DNA from: an uncultured Kiloniellaceae bacterium
GTDB lineage: Bacteria > Pseudomonadota > Alphaproteobacteria > Kiloniellales > Kiloniellaceae
Length of the DNA stretch: 64,000 nucleotides
Assembly: GCA_947500035.1 (NCBI GenBank)
Contig: CANMQP010000012.1
Span: 496,001 to 560,000, forward strand
Direction: 5' to 3'
Below, in pieces: positions 17,790 through 25,966 of this stretch; positions within the stretch are counted from its first letter, which is position 1, and each line of letters begins with the position of its first letter. The position numbers were made by a program, and so were the translations under genes. The notes beneath the pieces were generated by a model. The model did not search any database, had not been told where the DNA came from, and saw only the letters and a list, made by a program, of their open reading frames with translations.

Positions 17790-18377
17790 CTAGCTCGGCA
17801 GCACCACGAAGCTGGTCAGATTGTATTTGGAGTCCTTGGCGGGCGTGGCGCCGCGGTGCAGATGAGTCCAGAAAGGCGGGAAGATCACCAGCATACCGGC
17901 GGCCGGACGCACCGCTTTGCCCTGGTATGCGAACTGGGTCTCGCCGCCCTCATCAATGGTCGCAAGATAGAGGATCGTGGAGAGGACGCGGTGAGCCGAG
18001 CCCGGTCTGCTGCCGTCTATGTGCCAGTCGAAGCCCTGCCCGGGCTCGATGCGCTCGAGCAGGGGGTGGGTCAGCTTGCAGTTGCCGCTTTTGAGGACCA
18101 TACCAAAGGCCGGATAGCGTTTGGCGTAGTCCTGGACGCGCAGCATGACAGCCTGGCCGACTTTATCGACAACGTCCTGCCAGTCTTCGTGATCGGGCAA
18201 ACTGAGCATCATGCCCGTCCGGATTTTGGGCGTATCGCTCAGCCGCGACCAGCTCGGCCGCTTGCGGTCATCCGCCTCAAAGCGGGTGATGATGTCGCGG
18301 CAGGTCACGGCGTCAATCACACCCGGATAGATCTCGACAAAATCAGGAGCGCTCGAAGGCATAGCGTGACTGGTCAT
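17790..18377 (-). CDS. PKHD-type 2OG-Fe(II) oxygenase
   Basis: The 195-residue enzyme has the double-stranded beta-helix metal triad: His119-x-Asp121 in FDWHIDG and a distal His in WTHLHRG (172 or 174), with a basic residue downstream for 2-oxoglutarate. The LSTILYLA and GGETQF strands match prolyl-4-hydroxylase-like/PiuC relatives. It would hydroxylate a protein or small molecule using Fe(II), O2 and 2-oxoglutarate. PiuC relatives often sit next to TonB siderophore receptors, but none is present here. The gene is divergent from the PAS kinase gene, with 269 bp between them, and precedes the aromatic operon on the same strand at a distance that argues against co-transcription. Confidence 0.85.
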   Translation of the reverse strand: MTSHAMPSSAPDFVEIYPGVIDAVTCRDIITRFEADDRKRPSWSRLSDTPKIRTGMMLSLPDHEDWQDVVDKVGQAVMLRVQDYAKRYPAFGMVLKSGNCKLTHPLLERIEPGQGFDWHIDGSRPGSAHRVLSTILYLATIDEGGETQFAYQGKAVRPAAGMLVIFPPFWTHLHRGATPAKDSKYNLTSFVVLPS

Positions 18378-18646
18378 ACCCGCTTATAGCGGCATCTTGT
18401 AACCGGACTCAAGATTCGAAGCGAAAAGTCTGTCGCTGCAAGCCGTCACGGGGCGTTTGAAACAGGTTCTGCGTAGAGCGTCTCTTAAATATCCCGTCCG
18501 ATCCGACACAAAGCTTGTCGAGCTCTTGTTCCGGCCGCAAGAGACCGCAAATGATGTCATCATCACTAAACAATCAATTCAGAGTTTTAATATCGCACAA
18601 CCCGAAAAAAGCTAATATTTAACTCCAATTTAGTGAAGATTGTAGG

Positions 18647-20194
18647 ATGTATAATGTTCTACACTGTGACAAACGCATACTTGACCTGGGTGCCGTGGAA
18701 ATACGTGAAGAATACCGGATAGCCCTGGAGGTTTGCCCGACGCCCCTGATGTTGGCTTCGCGCGACGGTAATATCGTGTTGTGCAATCGCCGTTTTGCTG
18801 AACTCTTCGGCTATAAGGACGGCGAACTTCATAACCAGTCTGTCGATGTCTTAGTCCCTCAGGAAATCCGGGCCGCCCATCCTGAACTGCGTCAGGCTTT
18901 TTTTGAGGTGCCGACAAACCGAAATATGGGCACCGGCCGCGATCTCTACGGCGTCCGAAAAGACGGAGAGCTGATCCCGGTGGAAATCGGCCTCGACCCC
19001 GTCACGTCGGATGAAAGCACGTTAGTGATGGTCTCTATCCTGGACATCCGCGAGCGCAAAATGGGCGAGGTCAAGATTCGCCGCGCGATCGACGCGGCCT
19101 CAAGCGCCATGGTTATGATCGACGAGCACGGCAAGATCGAACTGGTGAACGAGCAGGCCAACAGGATGTTCGGCTACGAGAACCAGGAACTGATCGGTGA
19201 CAAGATCGAACGGCTTGTGCCGGAACGCTATCACAGAAAGCATGCGGTCTACCGCACAAGCTACCAGAACACCCGGGACCGGCGCAGTATGGGCGTGGGC
19301 CGGGATCTTTTCGGCCTCAAAAAGGACGGGACGGAGTTTCCGGTCGAAATCGGCCTGACCCCGCTTGATGGAGCTGACGGCCGCTTGGTCATGGCGACGG
19401 TCATCGACATCACCGAGCGCAAAGAGAACGAAAAAAACATCCGCCGGAAAAACGAAGACCTTGAACGCCTGAATCATGAACTCACGGAGTTTGCCTACAG
19501 TGCTTCGCACGATCTGAAAGCGCCGCTTTCGTCGATCAGCGGTATCCTGGAACTCAGCGAGACCGACCTCGAGAACGGCGACCTGGAAGAGGTGCAAACC
19601 AATCTATCGCGCGCCCGGATGCTGGCTCAACGCCTCTCCGGACGGATCGAGGACATGCTGACCCTGGCCCGGGCGGATCACCTGGATGATGTGATGGAGG
19701 ATGTCTCGATCCCCGATCTGGTGCGCGAAGCCGCGCAGGCCGTCCAAGGACAATCCAGCCTGACGCCCGAACTGACCACCGATTTCGCCCATGGCGATCC
19801 GATCCGCAGCGTCCCGGCGCGCCTGAGCGCCATTCTCGAAAACCTCCTCGCCAATGCTTACAAGTTCAGCGACCCGGAGAAGACGGAGCATAGGATCCAC
19901 GTCAGAACCTGGGACGAGAACGGTGCCATGAAGCTGGCTGTTGAGGACAACGGGGTCGGAATTCCCGAAGATCATCTTGGAAAGATTTTCAAGCTTTTCA
20001 AAAGGGTGGCAAACTCGAACGAACCGGGAAGCGGCCTGGGCCTTGCCCTTGTCGAAAAAAACCTAAGTCATCTCGGGGGCAGCATTGAAGTTGTCAGCTC
20101 GCAAGAGGGATCCTGCTTCACGATATCCCTGCCGCATGATCATAAAACACCCGCGTCTGAGCAACCGGCTCAGAGACTGGAGGTCGCGAAATGA
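18647..20194 (+). CDS. Tandem-PAS sensor histidine kinase
   Basis: The 515-residue protein has no transmembrane segment. Two consecutive PAS domains (about 20-140 and 145-262) look like an internal duplication, because both end with near-identical stretches (MGTGRDLYGVRKDGE and MGVGRDLFGLKKDGT, each followed by PVEIGL). A coiled-coil linker leads to the H-box ASHDLKAPLSS with His288, then N-box LLANAYKF, G1 DNGVGIP and G2 GSGLGLALVEK. It is therefore a complete cytoplasmic kinase sensing an internal signal such as redox, oxygen or light. It resembles phytochrome-type kinases in its output half. It overlaps the response regulator gene by 4 bp (ATGA). Confidence 0.92.
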   Translation: MYNVLHCDKRILDLGAVEIREEYRIALEVCPTPLMLASRDGNIVLCNRRFAELFGYKDGELHNQSVDVLVPQEIRAAHPELRQAFFEVPTNRNMGTGRDLYGVRKDGELIPVEIGLDPVTSDESTLVMVSILDIRERKMGEVKIRRAIDAASSAMVMIDEHGKIELVNEQANRMFGYENQELIGDKIERLVPERYHRKHAVYRTSYQNTRDRRSMGVGRDLFGLKKDGTEFPVEIGLTPLDGADGRLVMATVIDITERKENEKNIRRKNEDLERLNHELTEFAYSASHDLKAPLSSISGILELSETDLENGDLEEVQTNLSRARMLAQRLSGRIEDMLTLARADHLDDVMEDVSIPDLVREAAQAVQGQSSLTPELTTDFAHGDPIRSVPARLSAILENLLANAYKFSDPEKTEHRIHVRTWDENGAMKLAVEDNGVGIPEDHLGKIFKLFKRVANSNEPGSGLGLALVEKNLSHLGGSIEVVSSQEGSCFTISLPHDHKTPASEQPAQRLEVAK

Positions 20195-20613
20195 CACTCT
20201 CCGTGGTCCTTGTTGATGACGACGAGATCGATCGCTACATCACCCGCCGTATCGTCCAAGCCGGTTTGGAGGACAGCAAATTTGCCGAGTACGAGGCCGG
20301 GGATGCTTTTCTGGAGGCCATCGCCGATCCTGAAACCCGCGAACGAGAAATCGGCGTGCCGCCGCCGCCGGTGCTGATCCTCCTGGATATCAACATGCCA
20401 CGCATGACCGGCTTCGACGTCCTGGAATCCATGAAAGGACACTTGGAGCGGGACGAGAGTCTCAGAACCGGCGTCAAAGTGATGATGTTCTCCTCATCGG
20501 AGAACGCCAAGGACAGGGAAACCGCTTTTTCCTATGATTTTGTCAGGGATTACATCGTCAAGCCCCTGACCAAACAAAAACTCCGGGACCTCGTCAAACG
20601 GCATTACAGCTAG
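20191..20613 (+). CDS. Single-domain response regulator (Rcp1-like)
   Basis: The 140-residue product is a stand-alone receiver. The acidic pocket is DDD at 9-11, the phosphorylated Asp66 lies in LLDINMPRMTGF, a Ser/Thr-like switch position follows in MFSSSENAKD, and Lys124 is in IVKPLT. Extra residues between beta-2 and beta-3 are typical of Rcp1-like receivers that partner phytochrome-like kinases. There is no output domain, so it must act by protein contact or in a phosphorelay; the Hpt protein encoded about 14 kb upstream is a conceivable partner, but that is only conjecture. Translation is coupled to the kinase gene. Confidence 0.92.
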   Translation: MTLSVVLVDDDEIDRYITRRIVQAGLEDSKFAEYEAGDAFLEAIADPETREREIGVPPPPVLILLDINMPRMTGFDVLESMKGHLERDESLRTGVKVMMFSSSENAKDRETAFSYDFVRDYIVKPLTKQKLRDLVKRHYS

Positions 20614-20770
20614 GTCGAGGGGTCTCACAGAACCGATCGGACTGACCGACCACCTGAAGCGCTCCCTCCCATCAAGCTCCACAGTTTATGAGCCCTTAAC
20701 CCGGAAGCTGACCGGCCCGGTCACGTGCCTGGGCGCCGTGCAGTGCCGAAGTGAGGGTAAACCGAAGCCT

Positions 20771-20838
20771 TAGAACAGAGTCACAAGCTCGACAGGTCGC
20801 CGCTGGCGATTCCATCTAAACTCGATCTGATCCAGAGC
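20771..20838 (-). repeat. Dispersed intergenic repeat, copy B
   Basis: Read on the minus strand, this matches copy A at 11511-11576 with five differences over a 47-base core and recognisable similarity beyond it. It lies between the response regulator gene and the small gene at 21117. Confidence 0.7.
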
Positions 20839-20880
20839 CGTGCGAATCGCAGGCACAAAGCTGAAAATTGCATGTTTTTG

Positions 20881-21011
20881 TTGCATTGCAATGTAGCCTG
20901 AACAACCGGGTGCAAAATTATTAAGCATATAGAAACATTTGTGAAACTGTAATATCCCTTGGTTTCTTGTGGGCTTTTCATCGGAAATGAGGCAATTTTA
21001 TTGCATTGCAA
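20881..21011. promoter_or_regulatory. Paired TTGCATTGCAA sites framing AT-rich DNA
   Basis: The 11-mer TTGCATTGCAA occurs at 20881-20891 and again at 21001-21011, exactly 120 bp apart start to start. With flanking bases the two are inverted copies (TGTTGCAwTGCAAT). The DNA between is far more AT-rich than its surroundings. It may be a pair of operator sites upstream of the gene at 21117 or the ends of a very short inserted element. Confidence 0.45.
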
Positions 21012-21116
21012 CATTTTTGTTTCCCACGGCGTCCGGGCTTGCTATAGTGCTTTGCGTTTGGAGCCTCGATCTCAGTGAGACTTGGGTTTTACGAACTGAA
21101 TGTCAGGGAGACTGTG

Positions 21117-21329
21117 ATGAAACGCGATGAGTTGGTATCCAACGGCGCTTTCGCTCTGTACCGGTCCGAGATGTCTTACCGGATCAGCGAGTTTGAAAAG
21201 TCGGCCAACCCGGAAGCATTGATAGCTGCGGACTTTGCAAAGTTCCGCAACCGCTATACCCGCAAGTTCGAGGACATGATCGACCACTTCGCCGATCAGG
21301 GGCTCGAAGTCGTCCGTATGGCGTCCTGA
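21117..21329 (+). CDS. Small hypothetical protein
   Basis: The product is 70 residues, charged and predicted helical, with no membrane segment or cysteine. It contains a Lys/Arg-rich stretch (KFRNRYTRKFEDMIDHF). The ATG at 21117 has GGGAGA a short distance upstream; a GTG at 21075 in the same frame would add 14 residues. Third-position G/C usage matches that of the neighbours. No family is recognised. The long AT-rich region upstream with paired dyads suggests specific regulation. Confidence 0.55.
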   Translation: MKRDELVSNGAFALYRSEMSYRISEFEKSANPEALIAADFAKFRNRYTRKFEDMIDHFADQGLEVVRMAS

Positions 21330-21860
21330 CCGCCGGCCAGAGCCGACCCGACGCTCTGGTCCAGAGGTCGTGAAAAACCACTCGATTATGAGAATCGCGC
21401 TCTAGGTTGGGAACTCATATTCTTTGACGGTCCTGACGATAAAATTATGTTTTCTGGCAAGGAGTTAAGAGCGGAGCGATGCCATAGCATCGTGACCGAT
21501 GACACGACGCTGTCCAGAACTCATAATCTTATCGCCTGGGGACCACGTCCCGGATGGGTCGTATTTTGCCTGGCTTTAGGGGCGTCGAGCCCTCTCGCCG
21601 GGCCTACAGGCCCGCTTTCGAGACCTCTCCTGCCTAAAACCCGGCAAAATACGATCAAGACCATCAAAGAATATGAGTCCTCAACCTAGACATGCGCTTT
21701 AGGGCGCCAGATCTGTTGGTGTCACCCGCGCAGGCCTGCTGCGTCTTCCGTAAGATTCCAGATATCCGGCCCACTCAAAGTACCTGGCACACTCAAAGTA
21801 CTGGGTAAACTTGTGTGTTGGACAGCTTCGGGTGCGGGCACCCCTGATCGGTCAGAAAGA
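21330..21860. other. Intergenic region carrying a structured inverted-repeat element
   Basis: The 531-base gap between two small genes is mostly filled by the 290-bp element at 21401-21690. The remaining flanks hold no supported gene. Confidence 0.6.
21401..21690. mobile_element. MITE-like element with terminal inverted repeats and internal hairpins
   Basis: The outer ends are inverted repeats: 27 bases at 21401-21427 match the complement of 21664-21690 at 25 positions, and similarity continues for about ten more. Inside are two further hairpins: 21437-21449 with 21522-21534 (12 of 13 paired) and 21559-21580 with 21633-21654 (20 of 22). The whole could fold into a branched cloverleaf. CTAG at each boundary would fit a 4-bp YTAR-type target duplication as made by IS5-group elements, though CTAG is itself palindromic and could belong to the repeat. 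No transposase frame is present. It is non-coding and either a miniature transposon or a structured RNA/DNA element. Confidence 0.7.
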
Positions 21861-22070
21861 TCAGGCGCTCTGCCATCCCAGCTTGACGCCTTTATCGATC
21901 AGATAGGCCTCGGCGGCTTCCCGGGCCTCGGCGTGGGAATCTGCGAAGCCTTCCGCATAGTAGAGGCCTTCCAGCTCCCAGGAAACGCGCCAGCGGAAAC
22001 CACTCTGCCCGCGCCGCACACTTCCGGGAAGATCCCGCCAGGGCTCAATGATCAAGTTATACTTCTTCAC
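21861..22070 (-). CDS. Small hypothetical protein
   Basis: The 69-residue product begins MKKYNLIIEPWRDLPGSVRR and ends with an alanine/glutamate-rich helix (HAEAREAAEAYLIDKG). The N-terminal half is rich in aromatic residues in alternating beta-strand-like pattern, so a small alpha/beta domain is likely. The start is a GTG with only a weak ribosome-binding site. Codon composition favours this strand over the overlapping open frame on the plus strand. No family is recognised and neighbours give no hint. Confidence 0.5.
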   Translation of the reverse strand: MKKYNLIIEPWRDLPGSVRRGQSGFRWRVSWELEGLYYAEGFADSHAEAREAAEAYLIDKGVKLGWQSA

Positions 22071-22313
22071 GTTCCGCTCTGCCTAAGTCCCACTGCCTGC
22101 TCTGCAACCGGTTACGCCGGAGTGCAGGCGGCCCATTCTTTATCTTCAAGTCCACCGTCGCGGCGTTTTACTTGATCTGGCGATGAAACCGCTCAACTGC
22201 AATAGAGCGCATGGGGGATTTTATTCTACCCGAGATCTCCGCAGATGTCGTTCTCGCTTCGCGGAACTCTCGGACTCCGTCGCCAGGCACCTAAATGACA
22301 CTCCCGATCGGGT

Positions 22314-24962
22314 TCATGTCAAGGACTTGGACGTCAGCTCATAAACATCCGGCGAGAGATTCTCCGCGGAGAGGATACTTTCCAGCGCTTGACGCATGAG
22401 AGCCTGACGCGCGCCATCGAAACGCGACCAGCGGCCAAGCGGCGCAATCAGCCGCGCCGCGGCTTGCGGATTGATCCGGTCCAGCTCTACGATCCGATCC
22501 GCCAGAAACTGATATCCGCTGCCATCGGCCTGGTGAAACCGCAGGGGGTTGCCTGCCGCGAAAACCCCGATCAACGCTCTCACCTTATTCGGGTTCGTCA
22601 GGGTGAAGGCCTCATGTTTCAGCAGCCCCTTCACCCGCTCCAGCGTGCCCGGCAGGACCGACATCGCCTCCAGGGCCAGCCACTTGTCGACGACCAGCGG
22701 CTCATCGCGATAGCGTTGGTAAAAAGCCTGCAGACAATCCTCGCGGTCCGGCCCTTGCCTGTCGGTGAGCAGAGCAAGCGCTGCCATTCGGTCAGTCATG
22801 TTGTCGGCATTTCGGCTTTGCACGACCGCCAGATCCCACATCTCCGCTTCATCCAAGGCGGTCAGATACGCCAGAGCGAGATTTTTCAATGCACGCTTGC
22901 CGGCGGCGTCCGCCGTCGGCTCGAACGGCGCATTGCTCTGCATGCCGCGGTAAGTATCGAGCAGTTCGCTCCGAAGAGCGCGCGCGATGTCGCCGCGCAT
23001 CTTCTCGCGTGCGAGATGGATCGCATCGACATCGACGGTCGTCATCTGATCGGCTAGAAAGGACTCGCTCGGCAGGGTCAGCGCCAGAGCGCGGAAGGCG
23101 GGATCCTGAGTCTCGTCCAAGAGGGTTTCGCGCAGGGCATCGATCAGAGCCTCAGGCGTCTGCCGGCCCTCGCCACCCGCTTCCACAGCTTCAAGCAGCA
23201 GTCCGGTCGCATACTGCTGACCGGTCTCCCACCGATTGAAGCTGTCGCCATCACGCGCCATTAAAACGGCACGCGCCGCCGGCGTGTGTTCTATGGAGAG
23301 ATTGACCGGCGCCGAGAAGCCACGATTGATTGATACGGCGGGCTCATGATCCAGGTTTTCAAAGCGGAAGGTCTGCCGTGCTTCGCACAACTCCAGGACC
23401 CGGCTCCTTGGCGCAGCCTCCGCGCCGGCCAGCTTCAAGGGCATTGGCTGACCGTCTGGATCGAGCAATGCAAGATCCAGCGGAATATGCATCGGACCTT
23501 TGCCGCTTTGTCCCGGCGTGTCGGGAAGCGACTGGGACAGGGTCAGTTCGAAACTGCGGGCCGCCGCGTCGTAATCCCCCGTCACCGTGACGCTGGGGGT
23601 GCCCGCCTGGGAATACCAGAGTTTGAACTGGCTGAGATCGACTCCGGTCGCGTCGGACATCGCGGCGGCGAAATCATCGCAGGTCACCGCCTGGCCGTCA
23701 TGGCGCTCGAAGTAGAGATCCATACCCTTGCGAAAGCCCTCGCGCCCGAGCAGACCCTGCATCATGCGGATAACTTCCGCACCCTTGTCGTAAACCGTCG
23801 CGGTGTAAAAGTTGTTGATCTCAATGTAGGAGGCCGGGCGTACCGGATGCGCCGTCGGTCCGCCGTCTTCAGGAAATTGCCGCGCGCGCAGAGTGCGGAC
23901 ATCCTGGATGCGCTTGACCGCGGCCGAACGCATGTCGGCGGAAAACTCCTGATCCCGGAAGACCGTCAGTCCTTCTTTGAGGCTGAGTTGGAACCAGTCG
24001 CGGCAGGTGACCCGATTACCGGTCCAGTTATGAAAGTATTCATGGGCGACGATCCCCTCGATCGAAGCATAGTCCGCGTCGGTCGCGGTATCGGGATCCG
24101 CGAGCACGCACTTCGAATTGAAGACATTGAGGCTCTTATTCTCCATCGCGCCCATGTTGAAGTCGCTGACCGCAACGATGTTGAAAAGATCGAGATCGTA
24201 TTCCAGGCCGAAGCGCTCCTCGTCCCAGCGCATGGAGCGTTTCAGAGAGTCCATGCCGTAGGCGCAGCGACCCTCATTGCCGTGCTCGACAAAAATCCGC
24301 AGGGCGACCTCGCGCCCCGACGCCGTTGTGAAGCTGTCTTCCACGCAGGCCAGATCACCCGCCACGACCGCAAAGAGATAGGAGGGCTTGGGAAAGGGAT
24401 CTTCCCAGCGGGTCCAGTGACGGCCATCGGGCAGGTCTCCGCTTTCGACCAGATTGCCGTTCGACAGCAGGACCGGATAAAGCGCCTTGTCGGCACGCAG
24501 AGTGACCTCGTACACCGTCATCACATCCGGCCGGTCAGGGAAGAAGGTAATGCGCCGGAAGCCCTCTGCCTCACACTGGGTGCAGAAGGTACCACTGGAG
24601 ATGTAGAGACCTTCCAGGCGCGTGTTGGCCTTGGGATTGATCTCGGTTTCGATCTCCAGAAGGAAACGCGGGCTGGTCACATCGAGGGACAGCCCCGTCG
24701 CCTCCAGCCGGTACGCGGTTTCATCCAGCGGCGCGCCATCCACGCAGACCGAGAGAAGTTTCAGATTGTCTCCGTCGAGCCACAGCGGCGGTAACGCAGC
24801 CTCTGAAAGATCTGATGGAGATCCGTCATAGGCAACCTCAAGACGGCTTTTCACCCGCGTCGCTTCCGGTTCCAGATCAAAGGCCAGGGCCAGACTCTCG
24901 ATCCGGTAGTCGGGTTTACGGTAGGCGTCGAGGTGAATGGCTTGCGGGGCTGGTGCATCCAT
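22314..24962 (-). CDS. pepN: Aminopeptidase N
   Basis: The M1-family zinc aminopeptidase removes N-terminal residues from peptides in the cytoplasm. The 882-residue length equals that of E. coli PepN. The exopeptidase motif GAMEN is at 271-275, the zinc site HEYFH at 307-311 with the third ligand Glu at 330, and the conserved C-terminal armadillo-like domain of the gamma/alpha-proteobacterial type follows. The upstream alpha/beta hydrolase gene ends 20 bp before it on the same strand, so the two may be co-transcribed. Confidence 0.96.
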   Translation of the reverse strand: MDAPAPQAIHLDAYRKPDYRIESLALAFDLEPEATRVKSRLEVAYDGSPSDLSEAALPPLWLDGDNLKLLSVCVDGAPLDETAYRLEATGLSLDVTSPRFLLEIETEINPKANTRLEGLYISSGTFCTQCEAEGFRRITFFPDRPDVMTVYEVTLRADKALYPVLLSNGNLVESGDLPDGRHWTRWEDPFPKPSYLFAVVAGDLACVEDSFTTASGREVALRIFVEHGNEGRCAYGMDSLKRSMRWDEERFGLEYDLDLFNIVAVSDFNMGAMENKSLNVFNSKCVLADPDTATDADYASIEGIVAHEYFHNWTGNRVTCRDWFQLSLKEGLTVFRDQEFSADMRSAAVKRIQDVRTLRARQFPEDGGPTAHPVRPASYIEINNFYTATVYDKGAEVIRMMQGLLGREGFRKGMDLYFERHDGQAVTCDDFAAAMSDATGVDLSQFKLWYSQAGTPSVTVTGDYDAAARSFELTLSQSLPDTPGQSGKGPMHIPLDLALLDPDGQPMPLKLAGAEAAPRSRVLELCEARQTFRFENLDHEPAVSINRGFSAPVNLSIEHTPAARAVLMARDGDSFNRWETGQQYATGLLLEAVEAGGEGRQTPEALIDALRETLLDETQDPAFRALALTLPSESFLADQMTTVDVDAIHLAREKMRGDIARALRSELLDTYRGMQSNAPFEPTADAAGKRALKNLALAYLTALDEAEMWDLAVVQSRNADNMTDRMAALALLTDRQGPDREDCLQAFYQRYRDEPLVVDKWLALEAMSVLPGTLERVKGLLKHEAFTLTNPNKVRALIGVFAAGNPLRFHQADGSGYQFLADRIVELDRINPQAAARLIAPLGRWSRFDGARQALMRQALESILSAENLSPDVYELTSKSLT

Positions 24963-24982
24963 GACGGGGTTCCTGAGTTTTT

Positions 24983-25966
24983 CTAAGGCTGCTGTATCAA
25001 ATTTACGATGGCAGTGGATAAAACCGTATCGGGTGATCGCAGTGCATCCACCAGCGTGAAGTGATTGAGGCCCTCCAACTCCAATGTTTGCGGGGTCAGC
25101 CCCTGGTCGGTCAGATGGGCGGCGTAGTCGCGCTGCTGGCGCAGGAACTCATCGGTCTCGTCACCGCCGACCGCGAGCAGAAGCGGACAGGATATACGCC
25201 CGGTCTGAAATCGCGGCGCATAAAGGCGCGCGTCCTCCGGCGTCAAATGCAGCGCTTCGTTGAGGTAACTGAGCCGGATTGGCTCCAGCTCGTAGAGGCC
25301 GCTGAGGGGAATAGCGCCCTGCAGGAGATTTGCCGCCCCCCCTTCCGCAGCCCAGTCCGTGGCCGACAGCAAAGCGGAAAGATGTCCGCCGGCGGAGTGG
25401 CCGGAGAGAAAGATCCGCGTCGGATCGCAGCCGTAGTCACTAATATTGGCCGACAGCCACAGCAACGCGGCGCGGCAGTGCGCGACAATTTCGCCCATGG
25501 TGACAGCGGGGCAAAGCGGATAGCCGATCGTCACCACCGTAATGCCCGCCTCGACATACAGCGGCGCCACACAGGAGAATACGCTCTTATCCAGGGCCTG
25601 CCAGTAACCGCCGTGAATAAAAACCAGAACCGGCGCCTGTCCCGACGCATCGCCCGCAGCCGGAAAGATATCCAGTTTGGCCCTTTCGCCCGCGCCGTAG
25701 GCTACGTCGAGATGCCCCTTCAGCTCAGATCTCGCAGTTGCCGAGTCGCGTTGCCAGGCCGCGACGATGTCGGCGAAGTCCGGCACGGCGGCCCGGTTGT
25801 TGTACTGCGCGTCCAAGGCTGTCCGGTCATATCCGCCGAAGACGACCGGGCCGGAAGAGGCTTCGCCAATCCCTGACTTTGGGGTTCCAGACTTTTGGGT
25901 CTCTGACTTTGGGGTTTGTGACATCGGAGTCTCTGGCATGGGGATCGGGACTTTCTTCAGGGTCAT
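24983..25966 (-). CDS. Alpha/beta hydrolase (arylformamidase-like)
   Basis: The 327-residue protein has the oxyanion motif HGGYW (about 117-121), nucleophile elbow GHSAGGH (about 189-195) with the catalytic Ser, and a late His in GLNHFTL. HGGYW with GHSAGG is the pattern of kynurenine formamidase/esterase relatives of the hormone-sensitive lipase group, so a formamidase or carboxylesterase role is plausible, but no kynurenine genes are near. Residues 13-32 are a low-complexity run of four five-residue units (TPMSQ, TPKSE, TQKSG, TPKSG) from 15-bp DNA repeats. Start is uncertain, because neither ATG 25966 nor ATG 25939 has a strong ribosome-binding site and the conserved domain begins near residue 44. 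Confidence 0.8.
   Translation of the reverse strand: MTLKKVPIPMPETPMSQTPKSETQKSGTPKSGIGEASSGPVVFGGYDRTALDAQYNNRAAVPDFADIVAAWQRDSATARSELKGHLDVAYGAGERAKLDIFPAAGDASGQAPVLVFIHGGYWQALDKSVFSCVAPLYVEAGITVVTIGYPLCPAVTMGEIVAHCRAALLWLSANISDYGCDPTRIFLSGHSAGGHLSALLSATDWAAEGGAANLLQGAIPLSGLYELEPIRLSYLNEALHLTPEDARLYAPRFQTGRISCPLLLAVGGDETDEFLRQQRDYAAHLTDQGLTPQTLELEGLNHFTLVDALRSPDTVLSTAIVNLIQQP

Larger units (their letters stand above)
20614..21116. other. Repeat-bearing, AT-rich intergenic region
   Basis: No gene is supported in these 503 bases. They hold a transposon-end-like 18-mer at 20683-20700, copy B of the dispersed repeat at 20771-20838, and an AT-rich segment of about 130 bp at 20875-21017 framed by two inverted TTGCAwTGCAA sites. 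A TATAGT at 21043-21048 may be the -10 of the promoter for the following small gene, but no well-spaced -35 is seen. Confidence 0.55.

Noticed and set aside
18647-20613. Linking the Hpt protein at 5.7-6.1 kb to this kinase/regulator pair as one phosphorelay
   Set aside because: The genes are about 12 kb apart with no shared operon, and the kinase lacks a receiver domain that would need an Hpt partner.
21447-21689. 80-codon open frame within the 290-bp element
   Set aside because: It is spelled out by inverted repeats and has no protein-like features; not a transposase fragment.
23346-24794. 482-codon plus-strand open frame
   Set aside because: Antisense to pepN, which has the complete M1 motif set; no family features on this strand.
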